Part shown: positions 14,041-27,049 of the stretch, in pieces
Numbering within the stretch: position 1 is the first letter of the stretch
Layout of the letters: the number at the start of each line of letters is the position of its first letter
Source of the DNA: Glandiceps talaboti
Taxonomy: Eukaryota > Hemichordata > Enteropneusta > Spengelidae
Reading direction: 5' to 3'
DNA length: 64,000 nt
Assembly (NCBI RefSeq): GCF_964340395.1
Contig: NC_135551.1
Location: 30,591,455-30,655,454 of the forward strand
Notes under the pieces: model-generated
What the model was told of the DNA's origin: nothing
The model's input: the letters and a program-made list of their open reading frames with translations, nothing else
Databases searched by the model: none
Made by a program: the position numbers and the translations under genes

Positions 14041-14121
14041 GGTTGTGCTGCTAAAACACCTTTTGGAGACCATTTAAGCAACGATATTCCGTGCAGTAAC
14101 TTCACTCTCAAAACATAACAG
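14041..14121 (+). other. Non-coding first exon of copy A (3' boundary at 14,121)
   Basis: The sequence ends CAG followed by the donor GTGGGT at 14,122. The paralogue in unit B ends at 21,409 with the same donor. The 5' boundary is only inferred as downstream of the TATA motif. It would join to 15,121, just before the start codon. Confidence 0.45.
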
Positions 14122-15120
14122 GTGGGTTTTCCTTGTGATTGAAACGAAAACTGTTTTTTCTAAGTTTCGGATAAATGAGATTAACAGTCATTTTACAACG
14201 CTAATGGAGTAAATCTTTTGCAAAGCATGTACAAAGTCGTAAATGTTTGTACTGTACTAGTCAAGAGCTTACAATTAACTATTTATGGTTTGGAAAGTCA
14301 GACCACAACAATTATATGGACTAGAGTAACATGTCTAGGCAACGAAAATGTTTTATTTCAAGGCATGAAAAAAACCACGGATGCATTAGTTTAAATAAAT
14401 AAAGTTGCTAGATTTGAAGCTACATGTATAGTAATTGGAGGAAAGAAAAGGCACACAAGTGTCACCTGATCTTGTGACGTTTACTGTGTTTCGTATAGAC
14501 GTAAAAGTTATGGTTAAATATATGGTTAAATTTAAGACATAGGGCTAAACTCGTTCCGTAGTACATTGTTGTTGCTGTGTTTATGTAGCTTGGGAAAATA
14601 TACTATAAATGTTATGTTACCATATTATGTTGTAATTAGTAAGGCATTTAATTAAGAGTTTCTTTGGAGTTAATTAATGCCAACCAATTCTCCATTTGTA
14701 TACGACATCACAAAGTCATCTAAGATTTATACCAACACGTAATATGTGCTTGACCATACAACAATTCTAACACTAAATTGTAGAATGAATTCGATGTAGG
14801 ACTTTTGAAGTCAAATGGTGATGTCAAAAACAAAATATCACTATCTTCGATGACCACTCTTACTTTATATTATTATTTGATTATATCATATGCAAGCTAA
14901 GTTGAACGTTCTACGTCACGATAAGGACTGTCTACGTCACGATAAGTACTGTCTACATCACTCGATCTGTGGTCATATAACCAATTGAATCTTACATGTG
15001 TTGACATTCGTTCTATATAATTTGCTCATTTAATTTCGTTGAGAAATGATGTCATTGCTATTTTTACATTAATACACACTAGAATATTTTCACAAAAACA
15101 ACTATTTCATATATATTCAG
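14122..15120 (+). other. 5'-UTR intron of copy A
   Basis: Donor GTGGGT at 14,122; acceptor TATATATTCAG ending at 15,120, 22 bases before the ATG. It contains three 21-bp-spaced CTACGTCAC/CTACATCAC motifs at 14,911-14,961, which resemble CRE half-sites. The matching copy B intron is 21,410-23,368. Confidence 0.45.
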
Positions 15121-15142
15121 GGGTCGGAAACATATTGGAAAG

Positions 15143-16840
15143 ATGGCGGACAAAAATCTAACTATGAGTTATATTCACCATGCCTGCAATAGACCATTCC
15201 AAAACGATGCAGTTGGCCGATTGCTTGATGACGTCACCAAACGATTTCCAAATAAGGAAGCTTTGGTGTTTAGGAAAGACAACACCAGGAAAACTTTCAG
15301 TGAGCTGCATGGTGATGTCAATCAACTTGCTGCTGGTCTGTTACAGTTTGGCCTCAAACCAGGTGACCGTGTTGGCATTTGGGGAGACGAAAACTACGAA
15401 TGGGTTAAAACAGATCTTGCTACAACTACTTCAGGTATGATATCTGTAAGATTACCACTGTCGTCGTCTCCTCAACAATTACGTCATTTGTTAGGTAAAT
15501 TGGAATGCAAGGCTTTTGTAATTGGTATTAGTTACACCGACCCTGTCAAGATACTGCAGGAAATCTTATCAATCACTGACATGGCGCCTGAAAGTAAACT
15601 TTCCTCAGAAGAGTTACCATGGTTACAGCACATCATATCCATGTCATCAATTCCACAACCCGGGGTCGTCAATCTTGAAGACATCTCCAAACTCGGCAAT
15701 GAGTTTGGAGCAAAAGACGAGTTGGAGAAGATGAAAATGTTCCCTACATTAGATGATGTTTATACTATTCTCTTTACATCAGGGAGTACAGGTGTACCTA
15801 AGGCAGTCGCACTACCCAATAGACGTTTTAGCGATTATCAAAACCTGACGGAGTACCTTTATGGTGTTACCTTGGAAACAGTCAAAGCTGAAGGATTAGT
15901 CTTTCCCCATGTCAACACCTACACATCTGGATCTTACACATTTGCTGAAGCCATTATGATGGTTTTGGGGTGCACATTAGTCTTTCCGCACTCCTCTCAA
16001 GACACCAATTCCATATTATCAGCTATCCAAAACGAAAGATGTAACTTGGCTGTATTATATCCTATGCACGTGGAAGATATTGCAAACCATCCTGATATAG
16101 ACGGGTTTGATCTAAGCAGTTTGAAGTATGTGTGTGCAGTTGGCAATGTATTTGCACCCAGTAAGTTAAAGACAGTGTCTTCTTTGTTGTCGACTGATGT
16201 GCAACAAGTTTATAGTTCGATTGAGTGTGGCTTGGCAACAGGACACAGTGTTGAAGCAACACTCCAGGAGAAAGTATCCAATTGTGGGTTTCCAGCCTAT
16301 CATGGAGAAGTGGAGATAGTGAACGTCAACACTGGCCGAATTGTTCCAGTTAATACCACCGGGGAGGTGTGTTTCAGAGGGAGTTCAGTATTCACTCGTT
16401 ACTGGGGCGATGAGACGAAAACACAAGAAGTTAAAACTGAGAATGGATGGTTTCGTACAGGAGATTTAGGAATGATGGATAAACGTGGCATGCTGAGTAT
16501 TATTGGCAGAAAAGATGACATGATTATCAAGGGAACAAAGAATATCTATCCATCACAAATAGAGCACGCCCTCACCGACCATCCAAAGATCAAGCTACGT
16601 AAAGTGGTTGCTGTGCCTGATAAACGTTTCGTCAATGAACTGTGTCTTTGTGTTGTTCTCAAAGACGGGGAGATAAGTACAGAGGATGAAATAAAGGGTT
16701 ATTTGAAAAATAGCATTCCTGATTTCTACATTCCAAGATACATCTTGTTTATGGAAACCTTCCCCATGACAGAAACGGCGAAAGTGCGACGAAAAGAGCT
16801 GGCCATTTCGGCTACAAGCATTTTGAAACTGTCCAACTAG
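15143..16840 (+). CDS. ACSF2-like acyl-CoA synthetase, copy A
   Basis: A 565-residue ANL-superfamily enzyme in one coding exon. The family activates a fatty acid with ATP to an acyl-adenylate and transfers it to CoA. Visible motifs: the P-loop-like A3 (TSGSTGVPK, residues 213-220); A5 region YSSIECG (357-363), where the usual YG-T-E has become Y-S-S-I-E, with the Glu kept at 361; A7 TGDL (439-442); hinge/A8 GRKDDMIIKG...NIYP (455-470); and A10 TETAK with the catalytic Lys547, where the usual Gly before the Lys is Ala. The C-terminal third aligns well with vertebrate ACSF2. There is no arginine-rich mitochondrial presequence, which mammalian ACSF2 has, and no SKL-type peroxisomal tail, so it is probably cytosolic. 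The ATG at 15,143 follows a splice acceptor and is conserved in copy B. Substrate is unknown; the altered A5 may reduce or change activity. Confidence 0.93.
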   Translation: MADKNLTMSYIHHACNRPFQNDAVGRLLDDVTKRFPNKEALVFRKDNTRKTFSELHGDVNQLAAGLLQFGLKPGDRVGIWGDENYEWVKTDLATTTSGMISVRLPLSSSPQQLRHLLGKLECKAFVIGISYTDPVKILQEILSITDMAPESKLSSEELPWLQHIISMSSIPQPGVVNLEDISKLGNEFGAKDELEKMKMFPTLDDVYTILFTSGSTGVPKAVALPNRRFSDYQNLTEYLYGVTLETVKAEGLVFPHVNTYTSGSYTFAEAIMMVLGCTLVFPHSSQDTNSILSAIQNERCNLAVLYPMHVEDIANHPDIDGFDLSSLKYVCAVGNVFAPSKLKTVSSLLSTDVQQVYSSIECGLATGHSVEATLQEKVSNCGFPAYHGEVEIVNVNTGRIVPVNTTGEVCFRGSSVFTRYWGDETKTQEVKTENGWFRTGDLGMMDKRGMLSIIGRKDDMIIKGTKNIYPSQIEHALTDHPKIKLRKVVAVPDKRFVNELCLCVVLKDGEISTEDEIKGYLKNSIPDFYIPRYILFMETFPMTETAKVRRKELAISATSILKLSN

Positions 16841-17246
16841 TTAGTACACCGACATTGACGAGCAATATGTGTAAATTGACAAATACTCTGTCGGAAACAA
16901 ATTTCATACGAAGATTGAAGCTTATAAGTTGGAAGGGAAGGCACTGTACAAGAACCGCAAAAAGGAATGATATTTGACAGTGCAACACTGAATATCCTGG
17001 CCAATCTAATGCTTCGTTGCGGTTTTGTCGTAAAATTATCTAGGTCCTTTGAGGCAACGGTAGAACACATTCCGATCTGGCTAGCGAGTTGACACCCATC
17101 TCATTGATGTAAAACACGTCGTCTACGTCAACACTACCTAACGTATTCCCCCTATGCTCTGACTTGCACAGTTCATCGACACTGGGATGGCATGCCAATT
17201 TAAAGAGAACATGTGGTACTGGGAACATTTAAACTTAATTATTACA
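16841..17246. other. 3' flank of copy A
   Basis: No further gene. The part from about 16,890 is paralogous to 25,800-26,130, marking the 3' portion of the duplicated unit. No clear AATAAA was noticed close to the stop. Confidence 0.5.
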
Positions 17247-17297
17247 CAAGCAAACTGATTGATTGATTGATGGATGGATGGATTGATGGATGGATGG

Positions 17298-17328
<31 letters not shown>

Positions 17329-17413
17329 AATTGATTGATTGATTGATTGATGGATGGATGGATGGATGGATGGATGGATGGATGGATGGATGGATGGACG
17401 GATGGATGGATGA

Positions 17414-17470
<57 letters not shown>

Positions 17471-17471
17471 C
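17247..17471. repeat. GATT/GATG tetranucleotide microsatellite
   Basis: Blocks of GATT and GATG alternate. A GATT/GACT tract occupies the matching place at 26,180-26,334, so it was probably present before the duplication. Confidence 0.95.
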
Positions 17472-17710
17472 ACTTATTCATCAGTTTACAGTAACTAATA
17501 TGTCTATTAGCCACAGAACGCGAAATACTTACATGTATTCAAGACTTCTCTCATCATCTGTTTTAGCATATTATTATGTCTTTCTTTGATTTTATCAAAA
17601 AGTAGTTAATTATGATGAAAAAATGATGGAAAATAAGATACATTCTCTGACCTTGTCGCTTTGGGAACTGAATAATTGTTAATGTTCTGTGTACGTTTCG
17701 TTTATTAATT

Positions 17711-20700
17711 CAATATCAACAGAGTAAGGAATCTACTGGGTAAACTTTTACTGTATACACCAATATCAACAGAGTAAGGAATCTACTAGATAAACTTTTA
17801 CTGTATACACCAATATCAACAGAGTAAGGAATCTACTAGGTAAACTTTTACTGTATACACCAACATCAACAGAGTAAGGAATCTACTGGGTAAACTTTTA
17901 CTGTATACACCAACATCAACAGAGTAAGGAATCTACTGGGTAAACTTTTACTGTATACACCAACATCAACAGAGTAAGGAATCTACTGGGTAAACTTTTA
18001 CTGTATACACCAATATCAACAGAGTAAGGAATCTACTGGGTAAACTTTTACTGTATACACCAACATCAACAGAGTAAGGAATCTACTGGGTAAACTTTTA
18101 CTGTATACACCAACATCAACAGAGTAAGGAATCTACTGGGTAAACTTTTACTGTATACACCAACATCAACAGAGTAAGGAATCTACTGGGTAAACTTTTA
18201 CTGTATACACCAACATCAACAGAGTAAGGAATCTACTGGGTAAACTTTTACTGTATACACCAACATCAACAGAGTAAGGAATCTACTGGGTAAACTTTTA
18301 CTGTATACACCAACATCAACAGAGTAAGGAATCTACTGGGTAAACTTTTACTGTATACACCAATATCAACAGAGTAAGGAATCTACTGGGTAAACTTTTA
18401 CTGTATACACCAATATCAACAGAGTAAGGAATCTACTGGGTAAACTTTTACTGTATACACCAATATCAACAGAGTAAGGAATCTACTAGGTAAACTTTTA
18501 CTGTATACAACAATATCAACAGAGTAAGGAATCTACTGGGTAAACTTTTACTGTATACACCAACATCAACAGAGTAAGGAATCTACTAGGTAAACTTTTA
18601 CTGTATACAACAATATCAACAGAGTAAGGAATCTACTGGGTAAACTTTTACTGTATACACCAACATCAACAGAGTAAGGAATCTACTAGGTAAACTTTTA
18701 CTGTATACAACAATATCAACAGAGTAAGGAATCTATTGGGTAAACTTTTACTGTATACAACAATATCAACAGAGTAAGGAATCTACTGGGTAAACTTTTA
18801 CTGTATACACCAACATCAACAGAGTAAGGAATCTACTGGGTAAACTTTTACTGTATACACCAACATCAACAGAGTAAGGAATCCACTGGGTAAACTTTTA
18901 CTTTATACACCAACATCAACAGAGTAAGGAATCTACTGGGTAAACTTTTACTGTATACACCAATATCAACAGAGTAAGGAATCTACTAGGTAAACTTTTA
19001 CTTTATACACCAATATCAACAGAGTAAGGAATCTACTGGGTAAACTTTTACTGTATACACCAATATCAACAGAGTAAGGAATCTACTGGGTAAACTTTTA
19101 CTGTATACACCAACATCAACAGAGTAAGGAATCTACTGGGTAAACTTTTACTGTATACACCAACATCAACAGAGTAAGGAATCTACTGGGTAAACTTTTA
19201 CTGTATACACCAACATCAACAGAGTAAGGAATCTACTGGGTAAACTTTTACTGTATACACCAATATCAACAGAGTAAGGAATCTACTGGGTAAACTTTTA
19301 CTGTATACACCAATATCAACAGAGTAAGGAATCTACTGGGTAAACTTTTACTGTATACAACAATATCAACAGAGTAAGGAATCTACTAGGTAAACTTTTA
19401 CTGTATACACCAATATCAACAGAGTAAGGAATCTACTGGGTAAACTTTTACTGTATACACCAATATCAACAGAGTAAGGAATCTACTGGGTAAACTTTTA
19501 CTGTATACAACAATATCAACAGAGTAAGGAATCTACTGGGTAAACTTTTACTGTATACACCAACATCAACAGAGTAAGGAATCTACTGGGTAAACTTTTA
19601 CTGTATACACCAACATCAACAGAGTAAGGAATCTACTGGGTAAACTTTTACTGTATACACCAATATCAACAGAGTAAGGAATCTACTGGGTAAACTTTTA
19701 CTTTATACACCAATATCAACAGAGTAAGGAATCTACTGGGTAAACTTTTACTGTATACACCAACATCAACAGAGTAAGGAATCTACTGGGTAAACTTTTA
19801 CTGTATACACCAACATCAACAGAGTAAGGAATCTACTGGGTAAACTTTTACTGTATACAACAATATCAACAGAGTAAGGAATCTACTGGGTAAACTTTTA
19901 CTGTATACACCAACATCAACAGAGTAAGGAATCTACTGGGTAAACTTTTACTGTATACACCAACATCAACAGAGTAAGGAATCTACTGGGTAAACTTTTA
20001 CTGTACACACCAACATCAACAGAGTAAGGAATCTACTGGGTAAACTTTTACTGTATACACCAACATCAACAGAGTAAGGAATCTATTGGGTAAACTTTTA
20101 CTGTATACACCAACATCAACAGAGTAAGGAATCTACTGGGTAAACTTTTACTGTATACACCAATATCAACAGAGTAAGGAATCTACTGGGTAAACTTTTA
20201 CTGTATACACCAATATCAACAGAGTAAGGAATCTACTGGGTAAACTTTTACTGTATACACCAATATCAACAGAGTAAGGAATCTACTGGGTAAACTTTTA
20301 CTGTATACACCAATATCAACAGAGTAAGGAATCTACTGGGTAAACTTTTACTGTATACACCAATATCAACAGAGTAAGGAATCTACTGGGTAAACTTTTA
20401 CTGTATACACCAACATCAACAGAGTAAGGAATCTACTGGGTAAACTTTTACTGTATACACCAACATCAACAGAGTAAGGAATCTACTGGGTAAACTTTTA
20501 CTGTATACACCAATATCAACAGAGTAAGGAATCTACTAGATAAACTTTTACTGTATACACCAATATCAACAGAGTAAGGAATCCACTAGGTAAACTTTTA
20601 CTGTATACACCAATATCAACAGAGTAAGGAATCTACTAGGTAAACTTTTACTGTATACACCAATATCAACAGAGTAAGGAATCTACTGGGTAAACTTTTA

Positions 20701-20990
20701 CTGTATACACCAACATCAACAGAGTAAGGAATCTACTGGGTAAACTTTTACTGTATACAACAATATCAACAGAGTAAGGAATCTACTGGGTAAACTTTTA
20801 CTGTATACACCAATATCAACAGAGTAAGGAATCTACTGGGTAAACTTTTACTGTATACAACAATATCAACAGAGTAAGGAATCTACTGGGTAAACTTTTA
20901 CTGTATACACCAATATCAACAGAGTAAGGAATCTACTGGGTAAACTTTTACTGTATACAACAATATCAACAGAGTAAGGAATCCACTAGG
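17711..20990. repeat. 50-bp satellite-like tandem array, 65.6 copies
   Basis: The unit reads caatatcaacagagtaagga, then atctactgggtaaactttta, then ctgtatacac. The first and last copies start 3,250 bp apart (17,711 and 20,961), exactly 65 x 50, so no unit carries a net indel. Variation is limited to a few positions: T/C at base 4, GGG/AGG/AGA at bases 28-30, a C/A change at the penultimate or last base, and rare others. It lies between the duplicated synthetase units A and B. There are no spacers, so it is not a CRISPR array. Confidence 0.97.
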
Positions 20991-21335
20991 TCCATGTAAT
21001 CTTTGGAGTTTAATTTTATTGTAGATGGTATCAAAATCATTATTAAAATGAACAAAAAGATTTTGATTCTAGCTAATCTCCGATTTTCTCTTTTTATATA
21101 CGTCTGTCAGTTTTTAACACTTAAAGTTTAATGCTAATGGTACTGTGTCCTTGAATCTATTGTAATTTTAATAAAAAGTATTCTCGATAGTCCAATGATC
21201 AAATCCTGATACGATTTTATACCCTGATACAATATTTAAATTACGTGTAACCTTTGATGACCCCACGTCACATATATGTATTGGTTGTCTAACGTTAGTC
21301 TGACCTTATTAGACCTCGATACATACATACACCCA

Positions 21336-21340
21336 TATAA
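21336..21340 (+). promoter_or_regulatory. Candidate TATA box of copy B
   Basis: TATAA within acccatataatatatacgg, at the same place relative to the non-coding exon as in copy A (14,015). Confidence 0.4.
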
Positions 21341-21360
21341 TATATACGGTCTGTTATCCC

Positions 21361-21409
21361 TGGCTGTGCTGCCAAAACACCTTTTGGAGACCACTTCAAT
21401 ATATAACAG
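21361..21409 (+). other. Non-coding first exon of copy B (3' boundary at 21,409)
   Basis: It ends ATAACAG before the donor GTGGGT at 21,410, as in copy A. The 5' end is inferred only. It would join to 23,369. Confidence 0.4.
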
Positions 21410-23368
<1,959 letters not shown>

Positions 23369-23390
23369 GGGTTGCAAACACATTGGAAAG

Positions 23391-25088
23391 ATGGCGGACA
23401 AAAATCTAACTATGAGTTATATTCACCATGCCTGCAATAGACCATTCCAAAACGATGCAGTTGGTCGATTGCTTGATGACGTCACCAAACGATTTCCAAA
23501 TAAGGAAGCATTGGTGTTTAGGAAAGACAACACCAGGAAAACTTTCAGTGAGCTGCATGGTGATGTCAATCAACTTGCTGCTGGTCTGTTACAGTTTGGC
23601 CTCAAACCAGGTGACCGTGTTGGTATTTGGGCAGATGAAAACTACGAATGGGTGAAAACAACCCTCGCTATATCTACTGCAGGTATGATATCTGTAAGAT
23701 TACCACTGTCATCGTCTCCTCAAAGATTACAGTTGTTGCTACACAAATTGGAATGCAAGGCCTTAGTAATTGGTGTACGTCAAGACGAGCTTGTCATGAA
23801 ATTACAGGAAATTTTACCAAGCATCAAGAAGGTGACTGAAAGTAACCTTTCGGTAGAAGAGTTACCATGGTTACAGCACATCATATCTATCTCACCAATG
23901 CATCAACCAGGCATCGTCAGCCTTGGAGACATCACTAAACTTGGCAATGAGGTTGGGGCAAAAGACGAGTTGGAAAAGATCAAAATGTTCCCTACATTAG
24001 ATGATGTTTATACTATTCTCTTTACATCAGGGAGTACAGATATACCTAAGGCAGTCGCACTACCCAATAGACGTTTTGATGATTGTCGAAACGAGGCGGA
24101 GTACATTTTTGGTGTTACCCTGGAGACATTGCAAACAGAGGAATTAATCTGGGCCCATGTGAACACATGCACATCTGGAGCCTACGGACTGGCTGAATGT
24201 CTTATGCTGGTTTTTGGGTGCAAGATAGTCTTTCCCTACCCTTCTCAAGACACAGATTCCTTATTATCAGCTATCCAAAAGGAAAGATGTAACATTGCTA
24301 TGTTCTTTCCTAATCACATGGTAGGGGTGGCAAATCATTCAAATATAGATGGGTTTGACCTAAGCAGTTTGAAGTATGTTCAAGCAGTTGGCAATGTCTA
24401 TTCTCCCAGTCTGTTAAAGACAGTGTCATCTCTGTTGTCTACTGATGTACAACAAGTATATTGTTCGACGGAGTGTGGTCTGATGACAGGTCACGATGTA
24501 AAAGAATCTCTTGAAGAGAAAGTGTCTAATGTTGGCTTTCCAGCGTATCATGGAGAAGTGAAGATAGTGGACGTCAACACTGGCCGAATTGTTCCAGTTA
24601 ATACCACCGGGGAGGTGTGTTTCAGAGGGAGTTCAGTATTCACTCGTTACTGGGGCGATGAGAAGAAAACAAAAGAAGTTAAAACTGAGAATGGATGGTT
24701 TCGTACAGGAGATTTAGGAATGGTGGATAAACATGGCATGCTGAGTATTATTGGCAGAAAAGATGACATGATTATCAAGGGAGCAAGGAATATCTATCCA
24801 TCAGAAATAGAGCACGCCCTCACCGACCATCCAAAGATCAAGCTGCGCAAAGTGGTTGCTGTGCCTGATAAACGTTTCGTCAATGAACTGTGTCTTTGTG
24901 TTGTTCTCAAAGACGGGGAGATAAGTACAGAGGATGAAATAAAGGGTTATTTGAAAAATAGCATTCCTGATTTCTACATTCCAAGATACATCTTGTTTAT
25001 GGAAACCTTCCCCATGACAGAAACGGCGAAAGTGCAAAGAAAAGAGCTGACCATTTTGGCTGCAAGCATTTTGAAACTGTCCAACTAG
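23391..25088 (+). CDS. ACSF2-like acyl-CoA synthetase, copy B
   Basis: A 565-residue ANL-superfamily acyl-CoA synthetase, paralogue of copy A. The frame is open upstream to 23,337, but ATG 23,391 (MADKNLT) is used because it matches copy A and follows the splice acceptor at 23,368. Residues 1 to about 85 and 386-565 are almost identical to copy A; the middle, including the acyl-binding and A5 region, is well diverged. The A3 loop reads TSGSTDIPK: the Gly after the Thr is Asp, in a loop that wraps the ATP phosphates. A5 is YCSTECG, with T and E kept. A10 is TETAK with the catalytic Lys kept. There is no mitochondrial presequence. It is an intact gene; the different middle suggests a changed substrate or reduced catalysis. 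Confidence 0.92.
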   Translation: MADKNLTMSYIHHACNRPFQNDAVGRLLDDVTKRFPNKEALVFRKDNTRKTFSELHGDVNQLAAGLLQFGLKPGDRVGIWADENYEWVKTTLAISTAGMISVRLPLSSSPQRLQLLLHKLECKALVIGVRQDELVMKLQEILPSIKKVTESNLSVEELPWLQHIISISPMHQPGIVSLGDITKLGNEVGAKDELEKIKMFPTLDDVYTILFTSGSTDIPKAVALPNRRFDDCRNEAEYIFGVTLETLQTEELIWAHVNTCTSGAYGLAECLMLVFGCKIVFPYPSQDTDSLLSAIQKERCNIAMFFPNHMVGVANHSNIDGFDLSSLKYVQAVGNVYSPSLLKTVSSLLSTDVQQVYCSTECGLMTGHDVKESLEEKVSNVGFPAYHGEVKIVDVNTGRIVPVNTTGEVCFRGSSVFTRYWGDEKKTKEVKTENGWFRTGDLGMVDKHGMLSIIGRKDDMIIKGARNIYPSEIEHALTDHPKIKLRKVVAVPDKRFVNELCLCVVLKDGEISTEDEIKGYLKNSIPDFYIPRYILFMETFPMTETAKVQRKELTILAASILKLSN

Positions 25089-25205
25089 TTAGTTGACAGT
25101 CATGTAGACTTGAATGAGCAATGTAAATTTACAAAATTTAATTGCGCGATCGCATTGCGCGATCATCAAACATCAGTCAATAGTACTAGTCAGCTGGTAC
25201 TAGCT

Positions 25206-25550
<345 letters not shown>

Positions 25551-25622
25551 ACACAAAATACACAAGTTATGGTACGGAGCCGTTACTCAGAGTTTCACGC
25601 TTGAATGCGATCTTCGGACGAC

Positions 25623-25662
25623 TCTTGTTTATGGAAACCTTCCCCATGACAGAAACAGCGAA

Positions 25663-25664
<2 letters not shown>
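25623..25664 (+). pseudogene. 42-bp relic of an ACSF2-like 3' coding region
   Basis: The segment encodes [13 protein letters not shown], the A10 region of the synthetases, and matches 24,991-25,032 except for one base. It stops abruptly in a TA array. It is followed at about 25,750-26,385 by sequence matching the 3' flank of copy A, so it marks the end of a deleted copy or a rearranged 3' end of unit B. Confidence 0.7.

Positions 25665-25747
<83 letters not shown>
25665..25747. repeat. TA dinucleotide microsatellite 2
   Basis: About 83 bp of AT/TA repeats directly abutting the synthetase relic. Confidence 0.95.
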
Positions 25748-25750
<3 letters not shown>

Positions 25751-26179
25751 GGAAGAGATACGTGAAACTATGGAAACCAAGATATACTGATTAATTGACA
25801 ATATGATTGAACGAGGGCACCTGTAGCAAACAGAAGCTTTGTGCAAAGTTGGATGGCAAACCCCTACAACAATTACTAGTAGTAAAGGAAACGACATTTG
25901 ACTGAGATACAGTATTAAGTATCCTGACCAAATCCCATGACTCTTTGAGGCAACGGTAGAATACATTCCTGTCTGGCTAGTCAGCTGGTACCAATGCCTA
26001 TTGTCGTAAAGCACGGTCGTCTGTACGTCATCAGTAACTGTGCTCTGTTTTGCAAAGTTCATCGACACTGGAATGGCATGCCAATTTAAAGAGAAAATCT
26101 GGTACTGAGAACATTCAAATATTAAGTTTCGAGATATCTGAACTTCACTTCGTACTGGATGGAAATGGGTATTATTGTT

Positions 26180-26255
26180 CGACTGACTGACTGACTGACT
26201 GACTGACTGACTGACTGACTGACTGACTGACTGACTGACTGACTGACTGATTGAC

Positions 26256-26314
<59 letters not shown>

Positions 26315-26334
26315 CTGATTGATTGATTGATTGA
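26180..26334. repeat. GACT then GATT tetranucleotide microsatellite
   Basis: Positional counterpart of the GATT/GATG tract at 17,247-17,471 in unit A; here a GACT block precedes GATT. Confidence 0.95.
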
Positions 26335-26487
26335 TTTTTTTGATACTCGTTTACCAGTTTACAGTATATTGTGTTTATTTGCCAGAGACAAGTTTTGCTA
26401 AGTCTGATAAATTCAGCGGCTCTATCCCATCTAGTCTATGGGGTACGCCCACAGGGAAAAGGACGAATAATCAATTCTGTTCTCGCG

Positions 26488-26822
26488 ATTTTCCGGATTT
26501 CTAATATTGCCATCATAACTATTGTTTCCTCTCACTGTTTTTTCCTATTTCATACTTTAAAACTGTCTTATCAGAGTTTACCAACTTTGAATCAACTAGT
26601 GCATTGCTAATCTTGCAATTGGAACAAACTCACGTGTCCAATTAACACATTATTACGCAGTGAGTGTAAACATCTAAAGATCCGACTGATGGTACAGGTA
26701 ACAATATAAATAGGAAAAAACAGTCAGAGGAAACGATAGCTATGATGGCAATATTTTAAACTTTATTTGAAATAAAAGCTTAAAGAGCAAATACAATTAG
26801 AAATCCGGAAAATCAAGATAAA
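26488..26822. repeat. Imperfect inverted repeat
   Basis: The left arm (26,488-26,560) carries ccggatttctaatattgcca, a block with TCATAACTATTGTTTCCTCT and CACTGTTTTTTCCTATTT. The reverse complement of 26,700-26,822 carries the same blocks in the same order, with an inserted A/T segment inside the arm. The two arms could form a hairpin with a ~140-bp loop. Confidence 0.7.
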
Positions 26823-27049
26823 TTAATTATTTAGTCGTTCTTTTCCTGCCTTTCAACTTTACATGGGCTGAGATTTTCTCACTGATTCATATATAATCCC
26901 AAGTATATTTTAGTATTACGTCATATAATACCCGTATATGAACTGTAATACCGTCTGACCTATGATTCTACGTTGTATCCGTCTACAAATTATACTCATA
27001 TTATAATTTACTACTAATAGCGATTTCGTGGGATTATCACGATAGCGAC

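Larger units (their letters stand above)
13830..17520 (+). repeat. Duplicated unit A (ACSF2-like gene plus flanks)
   Basis: This block is paralogous to about 21,110-26,385. Shared landmarks, in order, are: an AAAGTTTAATG block; an AAATTACGTGTAACCTT block; the TATA region; the non-coding exon with AAAACACCTTTTGGAGACCA; an intronic block with AACATGTCTAG; the coding exon; a 3' flank with TTTGAGGCAACGGTAGAA and ATGGCATGCCAATTTAAAGA; then a GATT tetranucleotide tract. Confidence 0.75.

Noticed and set aside
17138-17514. Minus-strand SINQSINQ / HPSIHPSI frames
   Set aside because: Translation of the GATT/GATG microsatellite.
17711-20990. CRISPR-like array of 50-bp repeats
   Set aside because: Units are contiguous with no unique spacers, the genome is animal nuclear DNA, and no cas genes are present.
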